From the NCBI GenBank assembly GCA_900318995.1, contig ONMR01000017.1, forward strand, positions 1-38,386: a stretch of DNA of 38,386 bases, written 5' to 3'. Shown here piece after piece: positions 8,093 through 14,208 of the stretch (position 1 is the stretch's first letter; each line of letters opens with the position of its first letter). The DNA is from an uncultured Prevotellaceae bacterium (GTDB lineage Bacteria > Bacteroidota > Bacteroidia > Bacteroidales > Bacteroidaceae). The position numbers were made by a program, and so were the translations under genes. The notes under the pieces are model-generated. The model was given only the letters and a program-made list of their open reading frames with translations. It was not told the DNA's origin and searched no databases.

Positions 8093-9095
8093 AATAAGCA
8101 TCCTGGCTGCGATAGCGGCTCTGATAATCACTTCATGTGATCAACAGGTACAGATGGTCACCGAGATAAATCGTGACGGAACCTGCACAAGACAGATATC
8201 CACCAAGGATGAAGAGTGGTGTACCCTGCCGTACGACCGGTGGGAAGAAATTGCCCCTCAAGACACCTCTGACCATGCAACGCGTATTATACGCCATTCT
8301 TTCAGCAGTGTCGGGGAGATGGCTGCTGATCCTGTTCTCTATGCATATGACAAACAGATAAAGTCTGACGCTTCTTTTACCAAACGTTTCAAATGGTTCT
8401 ATACAGACTACACTTTCACTGAGACTTTCCTTAGCTGGGAGGACAATATCGATATACCCATATCAGATTATCTGAGTAAGGATGAAGCCTGTTTCATGTG
8501 GACGGGATATCCCAACCTTACCGATGGAATGACAGGAATTGAAATGGTCGAATATCTTGATAAGCTACAGGAAAAGCTTGACCATTGGGAATATACAGTT
8601 CTTCTCAACTGTGACATGAAACTGATTGCTAACCATTATCAGGATATTGCCAACCCTCCTGTAAGCAGATCCGAATTCCTCTCCTTGAGAGATACTCTCG
8701 TGCATTTCGGCCGCGAGAACTGGTATGATGAATTTGAGGGCGAGCAGGACCTTTTCAGAGACTATTTCAAATCCGATGCCTATGACATATTCTATAAATC
8801 GACAACCGAATATAGTCAGAAATACAAGGCCGAGGGAGACAGTCTGCTCAGGTCAACTGTAGCAATAGCATTCATTAAAGCCCCTTACAGCCTTAAGATG
8901 CCCGGTCACGTTACCGACGCCGGCCGCGGAACAGTAACTGACGGAGTCATAAACTACCGCTTTGAAGGAGGATTCCTACTCTCCGGCGATTACACCATCA
9001 CCGCCACATCACGTACTGCAAACATTTGGGCATTCATACTGTCATTCATCATCATCCTTATTGCCTGCCTGAGTCTGCTTTACCGAAAAAAATGA
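8079..9095 (+). CDS. Predicted lipoprotein with C-terminal membrane helix, unknown function
   Basis: The 338-residue protein begins with a lipoprotein signal (ISILAAIAALIITSC, lipidated Cys20). It has a large hydrophilic domain rich in Asp, Glu and aromatic residues and ends with a membrane helix (ANIWAFILSFIIILIACL, about residues 314-331) followed by RKK. A lipid-anchored N-terminus plus a C-terminal span suggests that the domain faces the periplasm and is held at the inner membrane. No domain family was recognised. Translation overlaps the preceding small membrane protein by 14 nt, so all three genes form one unit. This could be the sensory or effector protein of the sigma system. Confidence 0.8.
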   Translation: MQTSKISILAAIAALIITSCDQQVQMVTEINRDGTCTRQISTKDEEWCTLPYDRWEEIAPQDTSDHATRIIRHSFSSVGEMAADPVLYAYDKQIKSDASFTKRFKWFYTDYTFTETFLSWEDNIDIPISDYLSKDEACFMWTGYPNLTDGMTGIEMVEYLDKLQEKLDHWEYTVLLNCDMKLIANHYQDIANPPVSRSEFLSLRDTLVHFGRENWYDEFEGEQDLFRDYFKSDAYDIFYKSTTEYSQKYKAEGDSLLRSTVAIAFIKAPYSLKMPGHVTDAGRGTVTDGVINYRFEGGFLLSGDYTITATSRTANIWAFILSFIIILIACLSLLYRKK

Positions 9096-9105
9096 CATTA
9101 AAGCG

Positions 9106-9135
9106 TAAGTTACTATTCTTTCATTTTGTAACTTA
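9106..9135. repeat. Inverted repeat after the sigma operon
   Basis: TAAGTTAC at 9106-9113 pairs perfectly with GTAACTTA at 9128-9135 around a 14-nt T-rich loop. It lies between the lipoprotein stop and the DUF362 start. It could be a weak terminator or an operator; no U-tract follows. Confidence 0.35.
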
Positions 9136-9159
9136 GCTGCAAATTAATGTTTAACTATC

Positions 9160-10275
9160 ATGGCATCGAAAGTTTATTATACTGACCTCAGGACAAATCC
9201 TGACCATCATTTGCTGTACAAACTTGAAAAACTTGTACGCAAAGCGGGCATCGGAAACATTGATTTCAACGGCAAATTCACCGCAATCAAAATACACTTT
9301 GGCGAGATAGGAAACATGGCTTATCTAAGGCCCGATTATGCCGCAGTGATTGTAAAGATTATCAAGGAGTTGGGAGGCAAACCGTTCCTGACCGACTGCA
9401 ACACCCTGTACAAAGGATAGCGCTCAAATGCCATAGACCATCAGGACACCGCCATGAAGCATGGCTACACCCCCTTTGCCATAGGTACGCAGGTAGTCAT
9501 TGCCGATGGCCTGAAAGGTCTGGATTATGTGGAGATACCCATTGACGGTGAGTATTGCAAGGCGCCCAAAATCGGTGCTGCCATTGCTGAGGCCGATATC
9601 ATAGTATCAATCAACCACGTAAAGGGTCATGAGATGACCGGACTGGGAGGCGCAATGAAAAACCTTGGAATGGGTTGCGGCAGTGTGGCCGGTAAAAAGG
9701 AGATGCACAGCGCCTCAAAGCCCCGCATTGACACCGAATCCTGTCGCGGATGCTCTCTCTGTGTAAAGAACTGCGCCAGCCACGCCATATCACTGGTGGA
9801 CCGCAAGGCCGTCATAGACTATAACAAATGTGTAGGTTGCGGACAGTGCGTGGCCACCTGCCAGTTTGAAGGCGCCATAGCCGATAATGACGAGCAGCTG
9901 GACATTCTGAACTATAAGATTGCCGAGTACGCCAAAGCCACCCTGCTGGGCAAGCCCAACTTCCACATTAACCTGATAATGGATGTGTCGCCCGAGTGCG
10001 ATTGCTGGTGTTACAACGATACTCCTGTAGTTCCCAATATCGGAATGCTGGCATCATTCGACCCCGTCGCTCTGGATTGCGCCAGCGCCGACCTGGTCAA
10101 CAAGGCACCCGTTATCCCATCGGAAAATGTGCTCTCACACAACATAGAGCACCACAATCACGATCACGGTGACCACTGGCACATGATCCATCCCGATACC
10201 AACTGGCGCTCATGCGTTGAGCACGCCCAGAAGATCGGTCTGGGATCAATGGACTATGAGCTCATTACCGTCTGA
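9160..10275 (+). pseudogene. DUF362 domain protein with two 4Fe-4S clusters, interrupted by one in-frame TAG
   Basis: A single reading frame of 371 codons is split only by a TAG at 9418-9420. The upstream 86 residues end LTDCNTLYKG and the downstream part resumes RSNAIDHQDTAMKHGY, just as expected for intact DUF362 proteins, where a serine or similar residue follows the glycine. The downstream part contains ISINHVKGHEMTGLGGAMKN and two ferredoxin-type clusters, CRGCSLCVKNC (about residues 192-202) and CVGCGQCVATC (about 224-234). DUF362 proteins are predicted iron-sulfur redox or maturation proteins of unresolved function. Several neighbouring genes use TAG as a normal stop, so readthrough is not expected. 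The interruption may be a true nonsense mutation or a sequencing/assembly error; a TCG-to-TAG change would suffice. Confidence 0.8.
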
Positions 10276-10280
10276 ACACG

Positions 10281-10299
10281 TTAGGGGGTCTGACCCTAA
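10281..10299. terminator. GGGTCTGACCC-type hairpin between convergent genes
   Basis: TTAGGG and CCCTAA surround a GGTCTGA loop. The hairpin overlaps the TAG stop of the minus-strand gene (10296-10298) and follows the plus-strand stop (10275) by 5 nt, so it probably terminates both. Its core matches the hairpins at 151-175 and 1061-1085. Confidence 0.55.
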
Positions 10300-10817
10300 A
10301 GTTTTCCCTTGAGTATCCGGCTGCGGACACAGTTCACAGCCGGTTTATAGTACTCAGTCTCCATAGACTCCAGAGTCACTTTGAACTCATCCATAAGTTC
10401 CGGGTAGAACTTGCACATACGGTATGCAAGTTTCATGCTTATGGACTGGATACCCGGCAGCTCGTCCACATCGGCCATATGCTCCAGACAGAAATCCAGG
10501 AAATCGGTACGCAGGTCATCCTCTTCCATCTTGAGCCGCTCAATGATATTGAGTGAAAGCCTTCGTACAGCCGAGTGTCCGGTCTTGAGAGCCAGGTCTA
10601 TCAGCTCATGGAGCATACCCTGCAACTGCGAGAGCTCCTGGTCTGTAGCCTTGGTAAGCACCCAGAACGCATTACGCGCCACACGTCCGTCATCGCTATG
10701 CATGAAACGGCACGCAAAGCCCGCAAAATCACCCTTCTGCCTTACCTCCCGATAAACGGCTTGCGCATCAAGCTCGCCTTTCACGGCCCTCAACATTTCA
10801 TCAGTCAACGCCGCCAT
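10296..10817 (-). CDS. HEAT/ARM-like alpha-helical protein, unknown function
   Basis: This 173-residue all-helical protein has paired helices with patterns such as ARNAFWVLTKATDQELSQL, HSAVRRLSLNIIERL and KPAVNCVRSRILKG, which resemble HEAT or ARM repeats. No catalytic residues stand out. Proteins of this size and layout occur widely in Bacteroidales as hypothetical proteins, and a protein-binding scaffold is the most one can say. The ATG at 10815-10817 lies within the last codons of the GNAT-zinc ribbon gene (13-nt overlap), so the two are translated as a pair. The terminator hairpin overlaps its stop codon. Confidence 0.8.
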   Translation of the reverse strand: MAALTDEMLRAVKGELDAQAVYREVRQKGDFAGFACRFMHSDDGRVARNAFWVLTKATDQELSQLQGMLHELIDLALKTGHSAVRRLSLNIIERLKMEEDDLRTDFLDFCLEHMADVDELPGIQSISMKLAYRMCKFYPELMDEFKVTLESMETEYYKPAVNCVRSRILKGKL

Positions 10818-11686
10818 CTTCTAAGCATCGGGAAGAAACCATACATCATCTGCTTGTACTCATCCTTAGTCATTGGCTTGGGCATGTTCTTACTTACCTC
10901 ATCCACAAACTGGGCACATTGCTCTATCATCTGGTCCATTGTCATGTCCTGAAGAAAACGCCCATCCTTATAGCAATACTTGCAGTAGTCAAAGTTTGTG
11001 CTGCCGTCTGCATTGGTGCCGCAATCCTCCACACGGGTAAGCGGCATTCCGCAACTCTGACAGAACTGCGGCAGCTGTCCCTCACGGAAAGCCTTTTCCT
11101 TCTTGGGGAACGTTGCATCGTATGCCTCAAACGCATCGGGATTAGCATCGGCCACAAAATAACCCTGCGGAGGGCAATAAGTTGCCTCAATGCCGCCAAG
11201 CCAGCCCGGAATCAGTTCCTGAGCCAGGAAGTAAGGAACCTCAGCATCCTTGGGCTCGGAATGATAATGGATGCCAAGCCTGCTGGCCAGTCCGAATCCC
11301 GCATGCCTGTAGAACTCAATGTTTCCCTCCATGCAGATAAAGCCAACACCCATATCACGTGCCTTGCCAAGAGCATAATTCAGCAGCTTGAGCCCATACC
11401 CCTTACGCTTATATTCCGGATGAATGCTGATAGGTCCGAAAGTCCAGGAAGGCTTGTGTGTGCCATCGGCCAACACCAACTCCGCCTTTGAGAACATAAC
11501 ATGGCCGATAATCAGCCCGTCCTCCTCCATCACAAAATCCAACTCCGGAATAAAGTCAGGATTGTTCCTGTACTGATTAAGTACATAGTGCTCCAAACAT
11601 CCCGGCTTATATACATTCCAAAACGCCTCACGGGTAAGTTCCTCCACCACCCTATAGTCCTCCGGCCGCTCAAGTCTAATATTCAT
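10805..11686 (-). CDS. GNAT N-acetyltransferase fused to a C-terminal zinc-ribbon domain
   Basis: Residues 1 to about 160 form a GNAT domain with the acetyl-CoA loop IHPEYKRKGYGLKLLNYAL (about 93-111) and the late strand NIEFYRHAGFGLA. The C-terminal part contains FCQSCGMPL, a DCGTNADGS turn and YCKYCYKDGRF (about residues 205-245). Their paired cysteines match the putative zinc-ribbon family PF12674, which often occurs alone in Bacteroidales and Firmicutes. The fusion suggests an acetyltransferase whose zinc domain positions a partner or substrate; the substrate is unknown. It overlaps the HEAT-like gene downstream. A promoter-like box lies at 11713-11706. Confidence 0.85.
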   Translation of the reverse strand: MNIRLERPEDYRVVEELTREAFWNVYKPGCLEHYVLNQYRNNPDFIPELDFVMEEDGLIIGHVMFSKAELVLADGTHKPSWTFGPISIHPEYKRKGYGLKLLNYALGKARDMGVGFICMEGNIEFYRHAGFGLASRLGIHYHSEPKDAEVPYFLAQELIPGWLGGIEATYCPPQGYFVADANPDAFEAYDATFPKKEKAFREGQLPQFCQSCGMPLTRVEDCGTNADGSTNFDYCKYCYKDGRFLQDMTMDQMIEQCAQFVDEVSKNMPKPMTKDEYKQMMYGFFPMLRRWRR

Positions 11687-11705
11687 AACTGTCTATATTT
11701 ATCCA

Positions 11706-11713
11706 CAAAAATA
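11706..11713 (-). promoter_or_regulatory. -7 promoter box for the GNAT-zinc ribbon gene
   Basis: TATTTTTG on the minus strand (11713-11706) matches TAnnTTTG, 19 nt before the ATG at 11686. No convincing -33 element is seen. The hairpin array at 11746-11876 lies directly upstream. Confidence 0.4.
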
Positions 11714-11745
11714 CATAAAATCCGCTGTTTTTCTCCTCTCCCCCA

Positions 11746-11876
11746 CACCTTAGGGAACTGTAACGCACGTAGAGCCATTTCCTTCCCTAAGGTGAATCGG
11801 AAATACGCCAGAACCTGCGTTACCCCACACCTTAGGGAAGCAAAACGCAGGTACGGCCTATTCTCTCCCTAAGGTG
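11746..11876. repeat. Hairpin repeat array A (two CACCTTAGGGA units)
   Basis: Two 49-nt units at 11746-11794 and 11828-11876 each begin CACCTTAGGGA and end with its exact complement TCCCTAAGGTG, enclosing 27 nt. The linker is 33 nt, so the period is 82. The linker contains ACCTGCGTT and the second unit contains AACGCAGGT, which can pair in an alternative hairpin. The array matches the first two units of the array at 13914-14128 with only a few differences. It fills most of the 236-nt gap between the GNAT and DUF3795 genes. Confidence 0.85.
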
Positions 11877-11885
11877 AGTTGAAAC

Positions 11886-11914
11886 GACGCAAAACTAAAC
11901 AACCCCTTTGCGTC
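11886..11914 (-). terminator. Inverted repeat after the DUF3795 gene
   Basis: GACGCAAA (11886-11893) pairs with TTTGCGTC (11907-11914) around 13 nt. On the minus strand it begins 9 nt after the DUF3795 stop. There is no clear U-tract, so its terminator role is uncertain. Confidence 0.4.
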
Positions 11915-11922
11915 ACGTCACC

Positions 11923-12255
11923 TTACATTTTGAGATTTGATAACGCTTCCTTATTGTTTGATGTAATCATAGCAAGCTTGGAACATTTTTCCATATCGCT
12001 GCAGTCACCGCAGGTCTCATAACCTTTAGCCCGGGCGCACTTGCGTATAGGACAGATCGAGTCACAGAACGGAGTCTTGGAACCTTCAATCCTGCATCCG
12101 GTACAATTGATCATATCGGGAGTAATTTCCACCTTGTTAAGTTCCGACCATTCCAGAGCCACTTTCCTGCGCAGTTCATCGTCATCATTAACAGTAGCCA
12201 ACCGGGCCTGACACCCCTCACAATCCAATCCGCAAAAAGCAATAAACTGTTTCAT
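11923..12255 (-). CDS. DUF3795 cysteine-rich protein
   Basis: This small protein (110 residues from the ATG at 12253-12255) has ten cysteines in pairs: FCGLDCEGC at the start, NCTGCRIEG, FCDSICPIRKCA and ETCGDCSDMEKC. This arrangement matches DUF3795, a widespread family in anaerobes that probably binds zinc or an iron-sulfur cluster; no activity is established. A GTG two codons upstream would extend the frame, but the ATG gives the usual family start MKxFIAxCGLDC. Its promoter may be the imperfect box TATCTTCG on the minus strand near 12288-12281. The downstream gap holds hairpin array A. Confidence 0.85.
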   Translation of the reverse strand: MKQFIAFCGLDCEGCQARLATVNDDDELRRKVALEWSELNKVEITPDMINCTGCRIEGSKTPFCDSICPIRKCARAKGYETCGDCSDMEKCSKLAMITSNNKEALSNLKM

Positions 12256-12340
12256 AAGCACATTTTTCTGTAAGCGAAGATAGTGCTTTTATAAGTCAAT
12301 AACGTTGGAATGTTACGTTTTTGCTACGGTTTGATACAGG

Positions 12341-12368
12341 TTTGCTACTGATATAACGCGTATCTTTG
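12341..12368 (+). promoter_or_regulatory. Promoter for the HTH-DUF805 gene
   Basis: TTTG at 12341-12344 is followed after 16 nt by a perfect -7 box TATCTTTG at 12361-12368. The ATG at 12387 lies 18 nt further on. The region upstream carries the repeated word TTTGCTAC (about 12320 and 12341), a possible binding site. Confidence 0.5.
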
Positions 12369-12386
12369 CGTCAAACAACACTGATT

Positions 12387-13484
12387 ATGGATTCAAGAAT
12401 TGAGAAACTGCAATCCTGCCTGGCACAATTCCGCCAGATGCCCGAGGCCAGCATGCTGATAGAATACCGCAGCCGCCAGAACCGCCTGACCTTTGATGAC
12501 AGAATGGCCGTAACGCGCTGTATAGAAAAGACTTTTGCCCCGGTATTTCTGGACATGAGAGCCGAGTCACCATCCCTTTCAGAGTCAGACCTTATATTCT
12601 GCGCGCTTGCTGCAGCAGGCTTTAAACCGGAAGTTATCTCTGACTGTATATCCATATCGAAAGAAAGCCTTAGAATGAGGAGAAAACGTATCAAGGAAAA
12701 ACTAACTCCATTCTGGGCCGATCTGGTATTTCCGGATATAGAAACCGTAACAAAAACCGTAACACAGAAATGTTACGATAATGGTACGCAACATATTTCA
12801 GGGGCCGATGACACCGACCTACTTTTGCGTCAGAACCAATCAAACGCAAAAGTTATGAAAACAAAAAAGATCACATTCGGTGAAGCCATCAGATCAGGCT
12901 TCAGAAACATGTTCAAGTTCATAGGACGCACATCAAGAACTGAATTCTGGTATTTTATATTGTTTTATACCTTAGTATTCTATCCTCTGATATGCGCAAT
13001 CTGCTTTCTTCTTCCCTTCTTTATGTTCAAGATACAGCATCCCATAACGCCTCTTAATGCTTTGACAATAGTGAGCATACTGTTCTTTACATTCATAACA
13101 CCACTGATAGGAATAACCGTCCGCAGGCTTCATGACACGGAACGCAAAGGAGTGTGGGTATTGACATATATTCTGCCATTGGCTATGACCGTGATTACAA
13201 TAATCTTCTCCTTTTTACACATGTCTATTGGAGAAAGGACTGAGACTGAAACAAGTTTCAATCCGGCGGAACACTATAACAGGTTTACGGATGCAGAGGG
13301 AGATACCATCAAAGTCTATCCTCACTACATGGATTATGTACGTAGCGGTAAGAGAATAGTTTACTACAAAGAAAACGGCGATCCAATAATGATTGAACCC
13401 GACGTCTGGGAACCACTCCTGCAGGCAGACCCCACTATTAACAATAAAGAAAACGTGACCAGAAACTCTACTACGGTACAGTAG
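12387..13484 (+). CDS. HTH domain fused to a DUF805 membrane domain
   Basis: I choose the ATG at 12387 because the upstream in-frame TTG at 12366 lies inside the -7 box. The 365-residue product has an N-terminal soluble part with a LuxR/sigma-region-4-like helix-turn-helix near residues 65-107 (SESDLIFCALAAAGF, then VISDCISISKESLRMRRKRI). A DUF805 membrane domain follows from about residue 163 (GRTSRTEFWYFILFYTL, then ITVRRLHDTERKGVWVL) with about three spans and a long polar segment after them. DUF805 normally ends with a further helix and G-T-x-G-P-N-x-Y-G-P; this is absent here but encoded by the next small frame, so a frameshift near 13475 is possible. The role is unknown; a membrane-bound transcription regulator is an inference. 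Confidence 0.8.
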   Translation: MDSRIEKLQSCLAQFRQMPEASMLIEYRSRQNRLTFDDRMAVTRCIEKTFAPVFLDMRAESPSLSESDLIFCALAAAGFKPEVISDCISISKESLRMRRKRIKEKLTPFWADLVFPDIETVTKTVTQKCYDNGTQHISGADDTDLLLRQNQSNAKVMKTKKITFGEAIRSGFRNMFKFIGRTSRTEFWYFILFYTLVFYPLICAICFLLPFFMFKIQHPITPLNALTIVSILFFTFITPLIGITVRRLHDTERKGVWVLTYILPLAMTVITIIFSFLHMSIGERTETETSFNPAEHYNRFTDAEGDTIKVYPHYMDYVRSGKRIVYYKENGDPIMIEPDVWEPLLQADPTINNKENVTRNSTTVQ

Positions 13485-13498
13485 GCGTAGTTATATTC

Positions 13499-13627
13499 AT
13501 GGAGATAATAAAGTTTATAGGGTTCATTCTACTGATAATCTTCTGTGCTCTGCCGGGCACTGAGGGACCAAACAGATACGGCCCCGATCCCAACGTCATT
13601 ACCCAACCCGCACAAGATTCAATTTAA
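13499..13627 (+). CDS. Small ORF encoding the typical DUF805 C-terminus (separate peptide or frameshifted end)
   Basis: This 42-codon frame begins ATG 14 nt after the previous stop and encodes one hydrophobic helix (IIKFIGFILLIIFCALPG) followed by GTEGPNRYGPDPN. That ending is the usual closing motif of DUF805 proteins, which the preceding gene lacks. The frame is open upstream to 13448 and overlaps the end of that gene in the -1 frame. One inserted base, or a one-base sequencing error, near 13470-13484 would restore a full-length DUF805 protein. No slippery heptamer for programmed frameshifting is visible. It could also be an independent small membrane peptide. Confidence 0.55.
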   Translation: MEIIKFIGFILLIIFCALPGTEGPNRYGPDPNVITQPAQDSI

Positions 13628-13646
13628 ATAATTTCAAACCAAATGA

Positions 13647-13677
13647 AACCGCACGGCATCTGCTGCGCGGTTTTTTT
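13647..13677 (+). terminator. Intrinsic terminator after the DUF805 gene
   Basis: AACCGC...GCGGTT forms a long GC-rich hairpin (about 11 of 12 possible pairs, counting one G-T) and is followed directly by seven T residues at 13671-13677. This is a classical rho-independent terminator for the plus-strand gene. Confidence 0.85.
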
Positions 13678-13703
13678 GTGCACCAAAGTGTCCATTTGCA
13701 GGA

Positions 13704-13896
13704 GCAGGACTATAGGGGTTGGGGACCATCAGCGGAGGGCGTAAGCGGAGAGCCCACGGAAGATCCCGTTAAGAACGCCGCTTGTTTGAGGAACGTTCGG
13801 CCCCGAAGGGGACGATGAGGACGAGTTCGGCGTTTAGGGTCTGGAGGGGCTCGTAGTAGCCCGGAGCTGTTGTGTCCCCAACCCCTATAGTCCTGC
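13704..13896 (+). ncRNA. Structured 193-nt element, copy 1 (unnamed; candidate RNA)
   Basis: Perfect 23-bp terminal arms at 13704-13726 and 13874-13896 close a GC-rich core. The core holds ACGCCG (13775-13780) pairing with CGGCGT (13828-13833), AGA/CCC (13761-13767) pairing with GGGTCT (13837-13842), CCCC-GAA-GGGG (13801-13811) and GGGCT/AGCCC (13847-13862). The inverted copy at 30671-30863 has the same length and core, and it differs by paired substitutions that preserve each helix. No reading frame is conserved. The plus strand is preferred as the sense strand because the conserved internal mismatch reads G-A on it. The element lies after a terminator and upstream of leuS. Whether it is transcribed is unknown; a palindromic repeat element active as single-stranded DNA is the alternative. 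Confidence 0.55.
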
Positions 13897-13913
13897 GGAG
13901 CATCCTACCCCCA

Positions 13914-14128
13914 CACCTTAGGGAACTGTAACGCACGTAGAGCCATTTCCTTCCCTAAGGTGAATCGGAAATTCGCCATAACCTGCGTTACCCCCACACC
14001 TTAGGGAAGCAGAACGCAGGTACGGCCTATTCTCTCCCTAAGGTGAGCAGGAAAAACGCCAGAACCTGCGTTACCCCCTCACCTTAGGGAAGCAGAACGC
14101 AGGTACGGCCTATTTTCTCCCTAAGGTG
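13914..14128. repeat. Hairpin repeat array B (three CACCTTAGGGA units)
   Basis: Three 49-nt units start at 13914, 13997 and 14080, an exact 83-nt period with 34-nt linkers. Each unit starts CACCTTAGGGA and ends TCCCTAAGGTG (11-bp perfect inverted repeat). Units 2 and 3 are nearly identical, while unit 1 has a different 27-nt interior that it shares with the first unit of array A at 11746. Linkers carry ACCTGCGTTACCCCC, whose start can pair with AACGCAGGT in the following unit. The array begins 17 nt after the structured element and ends shortly before the leuS promoter. Confidence 0.85.
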
Positions 14129-14140
14129 AGCAGGAATGAG

Positions 14141-14156
14141 AAACACTATAGTGTTT
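14141..14156. promoter_or_regulatory. 16-bp perfect palindrome upstream of leuS
   Basis: AAACACTATAGTGTTT is fully self-complementary and lies 15 nt upstream of the leuS -7 box, about where the -33 region would be. A dimeric repressor or activator could bind it. No family can be assigned. Confidence 0.45.
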
Positions 14157-14171
14157 TTGCCTGAAAATATG

Positions 14172-14179
14172 TAATTTTG
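14172..14179 (+). promoter_or_regulatory. -7 promoter box for leuS
   Basis: TAATTTTG matches TAnnTTTG and lies 29 nt upstream of the leuS ATG. The palindrome at 14141-14156 overlaps the expected upstream promoter region. The leader is too short to hold a T-box-like element. Confidence 0.5.
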
Positions 14180-14208
14180 CGCGTCAAAACGAAACATTCT
14201 ACGCAATA

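Noticed and set aside
9418-9420. TAG recoded as an amino acid
   Set aside because: Nearby genes (kinase, HEAT-like, polA, trmH, TSUP exporter) end in TAG at family-consistent positions, so TAG acts as a stop here.
13440-13484. Programmed -1 frameshift joining the DUF805 gene to the small ORF
   Set aside because: No X-XXY-YYZ slippery heptamer or downstream pseudoknot was seen; a mutation, a sequencing error or a separate gene is more likely.
13704-13896. 6S RNA, SRP RNA or RNase P RNA identity for the 193-nt element
   Set aside because: It occurs twice in 38 kb, has several hairpins instead of one long rod with a central bubble, and lacks the SRP tetraloop domain and RNase P conserved core.
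11746-14128. CRISPR-like array
   Set aside because: The repeated units are 49-nt hairpins with conserved interiors and conserved linkers. There are no unique spacers and no cas genes.
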